NCBI GenBank assembly: GCA_029939675.1
Contig: JAOZSM010000007.1
Location: forward strand, 1,448-33,552
Reading direction: 5' to 3'
DNA length: 32,105 nucleotides
Origin: Fidelibacterota bacterium
GTDB lineage: Bacteria > Fidelibacterota > UBA8477 > JABMPR01
The notes below the pieces were generated by a model. That model worked only from the letters and a program-made list of their open reading frames with translations, was not told the origin of the DNA and ran no database searches. How positions within the stretch are numbered: the first letter of the stretch is position 1; the number at the start of each line of letters is the position of its first letter. Positions 9,390 to 19,790 of the stretch are shown piece after piece. Made by a program: the position numbers and the translations under genes.

Positions 9390-12208
9390 TTGATCACCGC
9401 AAATCTATTGAAATATTCAAATCCCTGCGCTCGGACTTGGTAGAGATAAATACCAGAGACTATTTCCCGGCCGCCTTCAGCTCGCATATCCCAGGTTTCA
9501 GTTCCACTTGAAGTATTGTGCTCGATCGTCTTGATCAAGTTTCCGGATAAAGTGAAGATGAAAATTTCACATTCAGAGGGGAGGTTGATGAACTGCAGCT
9601 GCCGAATGGGCTCACGTCGGGTTGAACCATAATCATGCTCCCAGGCAGAATGGGTCATATATGGATTGGGAACTACTTTTATATTATTCAGATCATCGTT
9701 TGCCAGGATGGGCTCAATTGTATTTTCCGAAATACCAAAAGTGTAGGCATCCTGGATATGAGGGGTAACTGGTAGGACGGAAGTTAGGGTTGCTGATGTA
9801 CCCACAGTGGGCGGATTAGCGGGATCAAAACTAACGGTGGCTTCAATTCCATCAAAATAGCTTGATTCCATGTTCATTAATGTATCGGCTTCAATGATAA
9901 GTATGTCAGAATTTCGCAAGACTTGAATAACTAGAAACGATTCATCATCAAGATCTGTTCCTATTCCTGATACGGACACCTGATAAGCGGCATTGTACAG
10001 AGCATCTTCATCGACCACATTGAATTCAAGATCAAAATCAAGGATGGGGGGAATATTGATATCCTGCAGGATCGGTTGAGCCTCAAAAGTCAATAACAGA
10101 CCATCATCAGAGACCAGGGGCAGGTCAAGATCAAATTGTTGAGCATTCACTACAATCAGTGTGTCCTGCCCGGTGATTCGCTTAAGTGTTGCACAGAAAT
10201 TCACACTTAGATAATCTCCAGCCTCAGGAGTATTGCTGGCATCTGCCTGGTCAAGACGGACAGCCAGACCTGCTTCAAAAGGATATTCATAGCCAAGATA
10301 GAAGGGGATATCAGATCCCAGATTTACTTGAGTTGTTCGGTCATAGACATCGAAGCTGTTCGCTGAAGTGAAAGCAAGTCCGTAGTGTTTGGTCAGGGTT
10401 ACGCTTGAATCCGTAATAATAGGCACTGCAATAAGTCCATGGTCTCCAATTTCACTCCGGGCTACATAGTCGAAACTAAGGGAGTACTTATAGGTGCTCA
10501 ACAGCCCTGGGGAAAGGGGGTCAATCTTCAATAAGTAATTGGAACGACCGGTCCCCGTGTAAGTAATGTCGGAACCATTTGATGGTGAATGATTGCTGGC
10601 ATCTGTTCGCGGGATAATACTCACAATATTCTTAGAAGCAGTTTTACTGCCAATGGGACTCTCCAGCCGGGCAATTATTGAATCACCCTGATCAAAAGCT
10701 GTGAGGGAGTACCAGTATTCAAACCCATTGATAACCGTATCGTCTCTATAAGTGTATTTAATTCCAAGATCATCTCCAAGCCCATTTACCCGGTCAAAAC
10801 TTGCCAGGGGGACAGGGTAAGCACTAGCATCAGGAACGGTGTTACGATCGATCTGATCCCAGTTCATGCCGTAATCGAGACTCCGGAAGAGGTGATATCC
10901 CTCGAAGTCCAAAATACCAGAAGCCTCATCGGGAATAGACTCTATCGCATCTGACCAGTAGAGTGTCACAAAACCATCGCCAGTCTCAGCATTAAGTTCA
11001 GGCGTTTCAGGTGGTCGGGCAGTAACAAAGTTTTTGGCATATAAATCATGGGCAGCAGCCAGATTTGTATAGAGATCATCTCGATCGGTTCCAGCGATCA
11101 AACCGATAATAAATGTGAGCGTGTCTGAAGGGGTTAAGTCAAAGGGTCCCGATGAAATAGTGCCATTTACATCCATTCCACCAGCAGCTATAGTACCTAG
11201 ATCATCAAAATGAATGTCGGTGGAGCTGCCTGTGAAAAAGAAGTCGTCATGACTCACTCCCTCAGGGAGATAATCAAGATTGCTGGATAACAAGGCCATT
11301 TGGGTATCATCGTTATCATAAAAGCGACCATAATGCATATCGGTGACACCAGCCATGGCTCCGTTGATCATAGGCGTTTCGATAAATGCCAGCCCCATGA
11401 CACCTGGCACAATTCCCCATTCAGAAGAATAGTTGTCAGCATCATAGGCAATGATCAGGTCATTATTAAAGTCAAATTCAAGCTTGTCGTCTGTATAGTC
11501 ATTCACTCCTCCAGGGTCATTACCAATATCAAAATCGTGATAAAACCCAAAATACACGCTGTCGTAGCTGACTTCTGAATAGTTGGTGATCTCAAAAGTG
11601 AAGAAAAGCATATCTTTTATATCGGGCAGGACGAAGGCGTAACCCAATTGGGTTATCTGAATACCAAGAGGGTCAACCGTATTGGTCGCATCATTGTAGG
11701 CGCAGTAGCTATCCTGACTGGAAACGATTAAGGGTTGATCCTCCTCATCCTGAAAAAACCAGACTGAAGCAGGCCAGGTAGCAGGATTATCACTAAACGC
11801 GATATCAGTGGTTGCAGGATTATGATAACCGCCCAGAGCATCCCACTCTTTATCTGCGTAAAGGCTTTGGATCACGTTTGCTGCACGTCCTGATTCAGTA
11901 TCTGGTGCTACACCAACCAGTGGGCACAGCCTCCACAAATAATTATGACCACTATTAATCGGGAATTCACCCGCATTCCCGTAAGAGAACGCTCCGCGGG
12001 AGATGCGGCCATAATTCTCAAAAAATAATCTAATATTACTGGCATCATGGGTACCAGCAGCCCTGTCAGAAAGATCCAGAAGGATTGATTTCGTAGTCAC
12101 TTGTTCCTTTTCAGGCAGACCATGATCTGCTGCATGGATCTGAGCCAGTTGAAAAACAATGATCAGAATAACATAAATAGCTGCGCTTTTATTCATCATT
12201 ATCTCCAA
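9386..12208 (-). CDS. Large secreted protein with C-terminal T9SS type A / FlgD-like sorting domain
   Basis: 940 aa, signal peptide (IYVILIIVFQLAQIHAAD), C-terminus NIKVVPNPYMTHSAWE...IFIFTLSGNLIKTIEHNTSSGTETWDMRAEGGREIVSGIYLYQVRAQGFEYFNRFAVIK. Confidence 0.85.
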   Translation of the reverse strand: MEIMMNKSAAIYVILIIVFQLAQIHAADHGLPEKEQVTTKSILLDLSDRAAGTHDASNIRLFFENYGRISRGAFSYGNAGEFPINSGHNYLWRLCPLVGVAPDTESGRAANVIQSLYADKEWDALGGYHNPATTDIAFSDNPATWPASVWFFQDEEDQPLIVSSQDSYCAYNDATNTVDPLGIQITQLGYAFVLPDIKDMLFFTFEITNYSEVSYDSVYFGFYHDFDIGNDPGGVNDYTDDKLEFDFNNDLIIAYDADNYSSEWGIVPGVMGLAFIETPMINGAMAGVTDMHYGRFYDNDDTQMALLSSNLDYLPEGVSHDDFFFTGSSTDIHFDDLGTIAAGGMDVNGTISSGPFDLTPSDTLTFIIGLIAGTDRDDLYTNLAAAHDLYAKNFVTARPPETPELNAETGDGFVTLYWSDAIESIPDEASGILDFEGYHLFRSLDYGMNWDQIDRNTVPDASAYPVPLASFDRVNGLGDDLGIKYTYRDDTVINGFEYWYSLTAFDQGDSIIARLESPIGSKTASKNIVSIIPRTDASNHSPSNGSDITYTGTGRSNYLLKIDPLSPGLLSTYKYSLSFDYVARSEIGDHGLIAVPIITDSSVTLTKHYGLAFTSANSFDVYDRTTQVNLGSDIPFYLGYEYPFEAGLAVRLDQADASNTPEAGDYLSVNFCATLKRITGQDTLIVVNAQQFDLDLPLVSDDGLLLTFEAQPILQDINIPPILDFDLEFNVVDEDALYNAAYQVSVSGIGTDLDDESFLVIQVLRNSDILIIEADTLMNMESSYFDGIEATVSFDPANPPTVGTSATLTSVLPVTPHIQDAYTFGISENTIEPILANDDLNNIKVVPNPYMTHSAWEHDYGSTRREPIRQLQFINLPSECEIFIFTLSGNLIKTIEHNTSSGTETWDMRAEGGREIVSGIYLYQVRAQGFEYFNRFAVIK

Positions 12209-14733
12209 TCCAGGGTTAGACCGAGTCTTAGCGTGCGGGGAGGACCAAAATTTGCGGGGTTATGCATATATTCTTCACTATGTCCAGCTATCAGGGTGTA
12301 ATCCGGCTCACCTGTAGTTGTAAAAACGTACTTGACATTTGAGGCGTTGGAAAGATTTAGTATTTCCAGAAAAGTTCTGATCGATAGTTTGCCAGGAAGA
12401 GACCAACGTTTTCCAGCAACCATATCCAGGGAGTAGGTCCAGGGCTTACGCAGTGAGTTGGCTTCAACCAGTCCAATATCACGACCACTGGGGGTGTAGG
12501 GTTTGCCTGAGCCTGCTTGAAAAACAAATCCAAGATCCGTTCTTGAGAAAGGATGGGTATTGAAAACTTTCCAGCCTTGATGTTTGCCAATTCTCATTGA
12601 TCCAAAAAAGTTCAGGCCATGAGTTCTATCGAAAGCCAGGTAATAAAGTCTGGTCGATTCTGTTGTCCCGGGATATTGCTCATCAGCATATGAGGCACTT
12701 CCTTTTGCAATGGAATAGGTGTAGGTCATTTGGGCTGTAAGCATTTTATGGGGATCAAATTCCAGATTAAACTCAAACCCTTTTGAAAAAGCGTAATCTT
12801 CGTTGATGATCAAGGTGTATCCAACATACCGGTTGGGTGCATCATCGGCATAGGGTGCATAATAATGGGTCCCTACCAGGCCGGTGATATCCTTATAAAA
12901 AGCATTAAGACGTCCCAGGACTGCTGGATTGAATTGATGGGTAAGCCCGACTTCATAAGCCACGGTTCTCTCTACGTCCAGATCTGGAGATCCAAAAACA
13001 GGGGCAGGTACTGAGATATCATACTCTAATCTGTTGTATAGGTAACCATACTGTGGGTTTTGGAAGAAGTGACCATAGGCAAAATGAATTTTGGTACGAT
13101 CTGATATGGGATGGGCAATCCCGATTCGAGGGCTAATCTGGTTCTTAGGTGTGGCTTCAACTTGAGTAGTTTCGTCTAAGGGGTCAGTTCGGAAAGTTGC
13201 CCTCCCATCTACCTGATCAAAGCGGATTCCCAGATTAATCACCAGATAGGGGAACTCAATTTTATTCTGGAAATAGCCAGCAATTTCCAGGGGGTACTTT
13301 CTATAATTATCATGATAGGGGTGCTCTCTTTTTGGGTCATAAATATTTAACAACTTGAGATCATGCAGTTTTACCTGAAACCCGGTTTTCAGTTCATTCC
13401 AAGGATTGAATTGCCAAATGATATCTCCCCGAATGTCTGATGTCTTGCTGGTAGAAATGAGATAGGTAGGTGGGTTGCGTCGGGCATAAAATTCATATCC
13501 ATTTCCCAAATCTGGATTGTAGTCGTAATCACTATAGGACACATACTGACTGCTATCCTTCCAGGAAGCAGTAGAATCGATCCAGATTCCCTGACGGTGG
13601 TCTTGAATATACTGAGAAAGGCGTAACTCATAGAACAAATGCTCATTTAAGGTGTGGGTGAGGTTCAGGTTTATATGTTTTCGCGAAGACTCGTATTGAT
13701 AATATTGATCGGGGATATAGGCATATCTGTGGCTATAGTTTTGCCAATTGTGCCAGGAATCTCGGTACATCCCATTGATCTTAACATTGGGAATGCCGGT
13801 GAATGTCAGTTTACTTGTATATGAATTTTTATGATTGAACCCCCAGGGTAGATAGCTCTCCCTCTTCAAATGCTGGCCAGAAACAAACAACCTTAAATAG
13901 TCTCCCAGGAGGGGTCCACTAATGTGCCAGTTGGTTTGCTGACCCTCAGATTTATGCTTGTCACTGTTTTGGAAGGTCCCTGTCCGGCTTTCAATCCTGG
14001 ATCTCCATGTGCGAGCACCTTCACGAGTGACTATGTTTGCGATGCCACTCATGGCATTTCCGTATTCTGCATTGAAGGTTCCACTAAGGAGGGTTAATTC
14101 CTGGATCGCATTGGTACCCAGGTCATTGGCAAAGGAGCCCATAAAGGGGTCTTGAACGTAGACACCATCAATAAGATAGGCTACCTGATTGGCGCGTCCG
14201 CCGCGAATGTAAAGATAATCACCTGAGTTTGTAACGCCGGCCTGCAGGGTTAAAGCATTACTCATGCTGGCAATTGGGAGAGCATCAAATTGATCCTGAG
14301 TTACCACTGCACGGGTACCTGTCAGATCTTTTTTGATGATATCATCTGAAGCATAAACAATCACTTCCTGCCCCTCCAGGATTGATGATTTCAGCGGCAA
14401 ATTGAAGTGGGTCGTCAGGTCGGCAGTAATCGGGACATCTTCGACTACCACAGTTTCAAGCCCAATGAAGGATACTTGGACTACATAGGTCCCTGGCGGA
14501 ATGTTCAAAATGGCAAATCGGCCTGTTTTATCGGAGATACTTCCAAAATTGGTACCGGTCAATTGGATAGTTGCGCCTATAACGGGCTCCTCAGTCTTAA
14601 GCAAAGTTAGCTTGCCACTAATTTTCCCCGTAACACCAGCCCATAGTGCAGCTGGGCAAATAAATATACCGATTAATAATAGTATCTGAGAAAAGTGAAG
14701 AGCTTGGTAAAGCCTGAAATTTGATCGTTCCAT
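12199..14733 (-). CDS. TonB-dependent receptor with carboxypeptidase-regulatory-like domain
   Basis: GKISGKLTLLKTEEPVIGATIQLTGTNFGSISDKTGRFAILNIPPGTYVVQVSFIGLETVVVEDV followed by plug domain (ALPIASMSNALTLQAGVTNSGDYLYIRGGRANQVAYLIDGVYVQDPF) and barrel; 4-gene-end overlap with the next gene. Confidence 0.92.
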   Translation of the reverse strand: MERSNFRLYQALHFSQILLLIGIFICPAALWAGVTGKISGKLTLLKTEEPVIGATIQLTGTNFGSISDKTGRFAILNIPPGTYVVQVSFIGLETVVVEDVPITADLTTHFNLPLKSSILEGQEVIVYASDDIIKKDLTGTRAVVTQDQFDALPIASMSNALTLQAGVTNSGDYLYIRGGRANQVAYLIDGVYVQDPFMGSFANDLGTNAIQELTLLSGTFNAEYGNAMSGIANIVTREGARTWRSRIESRTGTFQNSDKHKSEGQQTNWHISGPLLGDYLRLFVSGQHLKRESYLPWGFNHKNSYTSKLTFTGIPNVKINGMYRDSWHNWQNYSHRYAYIPDQYYQYESSRKHINLNLTHTLNEHLFYELRLSQYIQDHRQGIWIDSTASWKDSSQYVSYSDYDYNPDLGNGYEFYARRNPPTYLISTSKTSDIRGDIIWQFNPWNELKTGFQVKLHDLKLLNIYDPKREHPYHDNYRKYPLEIAGYFQNKIEFPYLVINLGIRFDQVDGRATFRTDPLDETTQVEATPKNQISPRIGIAHPISDRTKIHFAYGHFFQNPQYGYLYNRLEYDISVPAPVFGSPDLDVERTVAYEVGLTHQFNPAVLGRLNAFYKDITGLVGTHYYAPYADDAPNRYVGYTLIINEDYAFSKGFEFNLEFDPHKMLTAQMTYTYSIAKGSASYADEQYPGTTESTRLYYLAFDRTHGLNFFGSMRIGKHQGWKVFNTHPFSRTDLGFVFQAGSGKPYTPSGRDIGLVEANSLRKPWTYSLDMVAGKRWSLPGKLSIRTFLEILNLSNASNVKYVFTTTGEPDYTLIAGHSEEYMHNPANFGPPRTLRLGLTLDWR

Positions 14734-14958
14734 TTGAGAACCCGTAAGCCTGGCAAGAGTTAATATCGGTCAATAATTAGGGAGAGTCTTTATCCCCACG
14801 AATAATTGAAAAATCCCATTACTCATATATATGACAATCAATTGTGCTTTAAACCATGGTGCAACTTAACCCAGTCTTAGGAGCATTGTGCAAAAATTCG
14901 TAAAACTGGAGTCCCAAAAAATTGCTTTGGATTTGAATATGACCAGGCGGGGATTCGA

Positions 14959-15210
14959 GGGGCTGTGTGAAAACGGCATTGCAAAACTATAGTGAGGAGA
15001 TTCTTAGCTAAAATCATTTGCTTGGTAACGCCACATACATCACTGTTATTATTAATACTTACCCCAGCATTTATGCTGGGGGTTATGAAAAGAATAAAAA
15101 AGAGGGACTTTAGTCCAAACAGATTGGGCTAAAACCCTGTGTATATAGAAGATAACATAACCCCCGCGATAAAACGCGGAGTAATTGTTGCTCTATTTTT
15201 ACACAGTCTC
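14959..15210. mobile_element. 252-bp non-coding element (MITE-like / REP-hairpin cluster) inserted into a palindrome
   Basis: Imperfect TIRs GGGGCTGTGTGAAAAC / GAGACTGTGTAAAAAT (12/16); flanked by TCGA at 14955-14958 and 15211-15214; internal hairpins CCCCAGCATTTATGCTGGGG, GGACTTTAGTCC, CCGCGATAAAACGCGG. Confidence 0.72.
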
Positions 15211-15327
15211 TCGAATCTCAGCCTGGAACAATTCGAATCCTCGCCGAGGAAGATCCCAAATCCCAACTTGAACCCGTCATATTTTGTTTGGAAAAGCCTA
15301 CTTTACAAATTAATCTCACCCCGCCGT

Positions 15328-16302
15328 ATGGGTTTGACAACTGCGAAATCTGCCTCTGAAAAACGCCTTCCGATCCGGGAGGTTAACCCCGTTGAATTAC
15401 TCGGCGCCAATGATACCAATCTAAAATTAATTGAGAATCAGCTGGAAGTTTCACTCTATGTTCGGGGTGATGAACTCATTGTCCGGGGTGATGAATCCAA
15501 GCTTCCATTGGTTGAAAATATCATTCTGGAAATGATGGCTGTACTCAGCCGCAAGAAATTTCTGGATAAGGATGATGTTTTGACCATCATTCGTTTAAGT
15601 CAATCCGGTCAGTCATCGCTGGGAGAAACGGGTCTGGATTCAGTTGTTCTTTTTACCCGTTCCGAAGTGATCAAACCGCGTACTCCAGGACAAGAACGCT
15701 ATTTTACAGCTGCCATGCAGAATGATATGGTTTTCGGTCTGGGGCCTGCCGGTACGGGTAAGACTTATATGGCTGTAGCCTTTGCTGTTTCCGCCCTGAA
15801 GAATCGGGAAGTCAAAAAGATCATTCTCACCCGGCCAGCAGTTGAAGCTGGTGAGCGCCTGGGCTTTCTGCCTGGTGATCTACGTGAGAAAGTGGATCCC
15901 TATCTCGCGCCCTTGTATGATGCTCTATTTGATATGATGGCTCATGATAAAGTGCACATCCTCATGGATCAGAAAACGATCGAAATTGTTCCCCTGGCCT
16001 ACATGCGAGGCAGAACATTGGACAATGCCTTTATTATCCTGGATGAAGCCCAAAATACCACCGTGATGCAGATGAAAATGTTTCTGACCCGGATGGGTGT
16101 TAATTCTAAGATCATTATTACTGGCGATCCCACCCAGATCGACCTGCCCAAACACGAAGAGTCGGGCTTGCGCCAGGCCGTGAATATCCTGAAAGGTGTT
16201 GAGGGGATATCCTTCGTCGAGTTTGATGAAAATGATATTGTGAGACATAAGCTGGTCAAGCGCATTATTGCTGCCTATGATCAGTCCACCAGCAATAAGT
16301 AA
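15328..16302 (+). CDS. phoH: PhoH family protein (PhoH/YbeZ-like ATPase); ORF-track start 15139 is probably too early
   Basis: TPGQERYFTAAMQNDMVFGLGPAGTGKTYMAVAFAV...ILTRPAVEAGERLGFLPGDLREKVDPYLAPLYDAL...FIILDEAQNTTVMQMKMFLTRMGVNSKIIITGDPTQIDLP are PhoH signatures. ATG at 15328 is in frame. Confidence 0.93.
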   Translation: MGLTTAKSASEKRLPIREVNPVELLGANDTNLKLIENQLEVSLYVRGDELIVRGDESKLPLVENIILEMMAVLSRKKFLDKDDVLTIIRLSQSGQSSLGETGLDSVVLFTRSEVIKPRTPGQERYFTAAMQNDMVFGLGPAGTGKTYMAVAFAVSALKNREVKKIILTRPAVEAGERLGFLPGDLREKVDPYLAPLYDALFDMMAHDKVHILMDQKTIEIVPLAYMRGRTLDNAFIILDEAQNTTVMQMKMFLTRMGVNSKIIITGDPTQIDLPKHEESGLRQAVNILKGVEGISFVEFDENDIVRHKLVKRIIAAYDQSTSNK

Positions 16303-16472
16303 TTGTATCGTAATTCCATCCTTATGAGGATGAATCGGTTTGGAACGATTTTTGACGCTTGAATAGTCAAGGTTACTCATGGTCGCTGTAAAATAGGGTT
16401 GAAAGACTTACCCAGTATACAGTTCATGAATATGATTGGTCCCAATATTGAGAAAACATAAAAGGAATTATC

Positions 16473-17669
16473 ATGAGTAGAGTCAGAGCCATTCGAAAAG
16501 TTGCTATTATTAGCGCAAAACGGACACCCATTGGAGCCTTCCAGGGTGGCTTAGCATCAATTCCAGCTACAAAATTAGGAGCTGGCGTTATCAAGGCAGC
16601 TTTGGAAGCTGGACAAGTATCACCGGATGACGTGGATGAAGTCATCATGGGAAACGTCATTACTGCTGGTGAAGGACAAGCACCTGCCCGCCAGGCTGCT
16701 CTGTATGCGGGATTGCCGGATTCAACTGAATGTATGACCATTAACAAGGTCTGTGGTTCTGGTATGAAGGCTGTCATGCTGGCTTCTCAAGCTATCCAGG
16801 TAGGTGACGCTAATGTGGTTGTCGCTGGTGGTATGGAGAGTATGTCCAACGTGCCCTATTATTTACCAGGTGCTCGTGGAGGTCAACGGTTGGGGCACGG
16901 TAAAATGATTGATGGAGTTCTCCAGGATGGACTCTTGAATGCTTACGATGGTATTCATATGGGAGTTAGTGGTGAACTATGTGCCACAGAATACAGCTAT
17001 AGCCGTGAAGCTCAGGACACCTTTGCCAAAGAAAGTTACCTCCGAGCTCAAAAAGCTCAAAAAACAGGCGCGTTTGCCAATGAAATTGCGCCAGTAAAGA
17101 TTCCGCAGCGCAAAGGTGATCCCATCATATTTGATACGGATGATGAACCGGGGAGAGGTAATTTTGAAAAGATGGTCAAACTGCGTCCAGCCTTTGCCAA
17201 GGACGGAACCATTACGGCCGCCAATGCCTCCAAAATCAATGATGGGGCTGCTGCATTGGTCCTCATGCGTGAGGGAGAAGCTGAGCGACGGGGGTTGAAA
17301 CCCATGGCCCTGGTAGTGGCTCAGGCCTCTGCTGCTCAAGCACCGGAATGGTTTACTACTGCACCAGTCAAAGCAATAACCAAGGTACTGAAAAAAGCCG
17401 GTATGACCCTGGGTGAGATTGATCTTTTTGAGATAAATGAGGCTTTCTCAGTGGTTACCATGGTCGCTATGGATGAGTTAAATATTCCTCACACAAAGGT
17501 AAATGTTAATGGAGGGGCTGTTTCACTGGGACACCCCATTGGTGCCTCAGGCGCCCGTATTGTGACGACCCTGTTGCATGCCATGGAAGCCAGAGAAGCC
17601 CGTTTCGGTTTGGCTGCTTTGTGTATTGGTGGCGGAGAGGCTTCCGCTATAATTGTTGAACGACTTTAG
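16473..17669 (+). CDS. Acetyl-CoA C-acetyltransferase (thiolase)
   Basis: TKLGAGVIKAALEAGQVSPDDVDEVIMGNV, NKVCGSGMKAVMLASQAI (active-site Cys), NVNGGAVSLGHPIGASGARI, LCIGGGEASAIIVERL. Confidence 0.95.
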   Translation: MSRVRAIRKVAIISAKRTPIGAFQGGLASIPATKLGAGVIKAALEAGQVSPDDVDEVIMGNVITAGEGQAPARQAALYAGLPDSTECMTINKVCGSGMKAVMLASQAIQVGDANVVVAGGMESMSNVPYYLPGARGGQRLGHGKMIDGVLQDGLLNAYDGIHMGVSGELCATEYSYSREAQDTFAKESYLRAQKAQKTGAFANEIAPVKIPQRKGDPIIFDTDDEPGRGNFEKMVKLRPAFAKDGTITAANASKINDGAAALVLMREGEAERRGLKPMALVVAQASAAQAPEWFTTAPVKAITKVLKKAGMTLGEIDLFEINEAFSVVTMVAMDELNIPHTKVNVNGGAVSLGHPIGASGARIVTTLLHAMEAREARFGLAALCIGGGEASAIIVERL

Positions 17670-17678
17670 GGGGTAATC

Positions 17679-18533
17679 ATGGAATTGAAAAAAATTGGTG
17701 TGATCGGTTCAGGAACAATGGGCAATGGGATCGCCCATGTTTTTGCTCAGTCAGGATATGAAGTCATCCTGGTGGATATCAAACAGGAATTTCTGGATAA
17801 GGGCGTTGCCACTATTGCCAAAAACCTGGACCGCCAGGTTAAAAAGGAACGTATCACAGAAGCTGATAAAATGAGTATTCTGGGACGGATCAGATTAACC
17901 ACTGACTTACAAGATTTAGGCGAAAGTCATTTTGTAGTAGAGGCAGCAACCGAGAATAGAGAAATTAAATTCCAGCTTTTTAGAGACCTGGATGCTATTG
18001 TGGCTCCTGAGGTCATTTTAAGCTCAAATACTTCTTCGATTTCGCTGACTGAAGTTGCGGCCCAGACCAGCCGACCAGATAAAGTGATCGGGATGCATTT
18101 TATGAATCCCGTACCCATGATGAAACTGGTCGAGATTATCCGCGGTCATGCCTGTAGCGATGAGACAGTGAAAACTACTGTCGAACTAGCCAAAGCGCTT
18201 TCCAAAGTTCCAGTTGAAGCCAATGATTATCCCGGGTTTGTTGCCAATCGGATCATCATGCCTATGATCAACGAAGCTGTATTTGCTTTAATGGAAGGTG
18301 TTGCCACCAAAGAAGCCATTGATGAGATCATGCATTTGGGCTTGGCCCATCCCATGGGACCTCTGGCCTTAGCAGATCTAATCGGTTTGGATGTTTGTCT
18401 TTCCATTCTGGAAGTCCTGCATTCAGGGCTGGGTGATCCCAAGTATCGTCCCTGTCCCTTGCTGAAACGCATGGTGGCTGCTGGTGAATTGGGCCGGAAA
18501 ACTGGTAAAGGTTTTTACGATTATCAGCGTTGA
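17679..18533 (+). CDS. hbd: 3-hydroxybutyryl-CoA dehydrogenase
   Basis: [100 protein letters not shown]. Confidence 0.95.
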   Translation: MELKKIGVIGSGTMGNGIAHVFAQSGYEVILVDIKQEFLDKGVATIAKNLDRQVKKERITEADKMSILGRIRLTTDLQDLGESHFVVEAATENREIKFQLFRDLDAIVAPEVILSSNTSSISLTEVAAQTSRPDKVIGMHFMNPVPMMKLVEIIRGHACSDETVKTTVELAKALSKVPVEANDYPGFVANRIIMPMINEAVFALMEGVATKEAIDEIMHLGLAHPMGPLALADLIGLDVCLSILEVLHSGLGDPKYRPCPLLKRMVAAGELGRKTGKGFYDYQR

Positions 18534-18609
18534 TAGGGGCTAGACTGTTAAATCTTGAAGCCCTTCATGTGCTTCATTGTGAAGAAAAAAATAGGGAATA
18601 TATAAGAAA

Positions 18610-19752
18610 ATGAATTTTGAATTAACCGAAGAACAAAAGATGGTCCAGGAGACTATCCGGGATTTCGCCGAAGCTGAGATCAAACCGGGTGTCATGGAAC
18701 GTGATGAAAAGGCTGAATTTCCAGGCGAGATAATTAAAAAACTGGGTGATTTAGGTTTTCTGGGAATGCAGGTTCCTGAAGTCTATGGTGGTACAGAGAT
18801 GGATGCTGTTAGTCATGTTATAGCCCTTGAAGAAATTGCCCGGGTTGATGCTTCCACCTGCGTCATACTGTCAGTAAATAATTCATTGTTTTCCAATCCG
18901 CTGATCAAGTTTGGATCGGAATATCTGAAAAAGAAATATTTGCCACTGACTTCCAGTGGTGAAAAACTGGGAGCCTATTCACTCAGTGAACCGCAGTCTG
19001 GTTCTGATGCTAAGGCAATGTTGACCACTGCCACCAAAGATGGAGATTCATATGTTCTGAATGGTGTAAAAAACTGGGTGACCAGTGGTATTAGTTCAGA
19101 TGTTGTGATAGTCTTTGCCAAAACCGATAAAGCTGCCGGTCACCGGGGAATTTCAGCTTTTGTTGTAGAAAAAGGATTGCCAGGATTTACAACAGGCAAA
19201 AAAGAGGATAAACTGGGTATTCGCGGATCCGATACCAGCGAATTGATCTTCGAGAATTGTAGAGTACCTGCAGAAAACCTGATCGGTGAGGAGGGCATGG
19301 GTTTCAAAATTGCCATGGCCACCCTGGATGTAGGGCGGATCGGAATTGCTGCACAAGCACTGGGGATTGCCCAGGGAGCCCTGGATCGCTCCATCCAATA
19401 CGCCAAAGAACGTGAACAATTTGGAAAGCCCATCGGGATGTTCCAAGGTGTTGGATTTAAGCTCGCTGATATGGCCACCCGTGTGGAAGCCAGTCGTTTG
19501 TTGGTCTACCAGGCTGCCTGGTTAAAAGATCAGGGTAAGAACATCGGAGAGAAGGCCTCAATGGCGAAAGTATTTGCTGGCGACACTGCCATGTATGTTG
19601 CTACCGAGGCAGTCCAAATTCACGGGGGATATGGATATATTCGTGAATTTGAAGTTGAACGTATGATGCGGGATGCCAAGATCACCCAGATCTATGAGGG
19701 GACTAATGAGATCCAGAGATTGGTCATTAGCCGGCATCTGTTAGCAGATTAA
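18610..19752 (+). CDS. Acyl-CoA dehydrogenase (short-chain/butyryl-CoA dehydrogenase-like)
   Basis: LGAYSLSEPQSGSDAKAM; DVGRIGIAAQALGIAQGALD; IHGGYGYIREFEVERMMRDAKITQIYEGTNEIQRLVISRHLL. Confidence 0.95.
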   Translation: MNFELTEEQKMVQETIRDFAEAEIKPGVMERDEKAEFPGEIIKKLGDLGFLGMQVPEVYGGTEMDAVSHVIALEEIARVDASTCVILSVNNSLFSNPLIKFGSEYLKKKYLPLTSSGEKLGAYSLSEPQSGSDAKAMLTTATKDGDSYVLNGVKNWVTSGISSDVVIVFAKTDKAAGHRGISAFVVEKGLPGFTTGKKEDKLGIRGSDTSELIFENCRVPAENLIGEEGMGFKIAMATLDVGRIGIAAQALGIAQGALDRSIQYAKEREQFGKPIGMFQGVGFKLADMATRVEASRLLVYQAAWLKDQGKNIGEKASMAKVFAGDTAMYVATEAVQIHGGYGYIREFEVERMMRDAKITQIYEGTNEIQRLVISRHLLAD

Positions 19753-19790
19753 TGGTATTTCAGCTCACGATTAGAGTAGATATCTTTTTT

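Noticed and set aside
15925-16380. 151-aa minus-strand ORF opposite phoH
   Set aside because: Antisense to highly conserved PhoH Walker/DEAQ region; no independent support.
16977-17339. Antisense ORFs over thiolase, hbd and acyl-CoA dehydrogenase
   Set aside because: Typical shadow ORFs of conserved coding genes.
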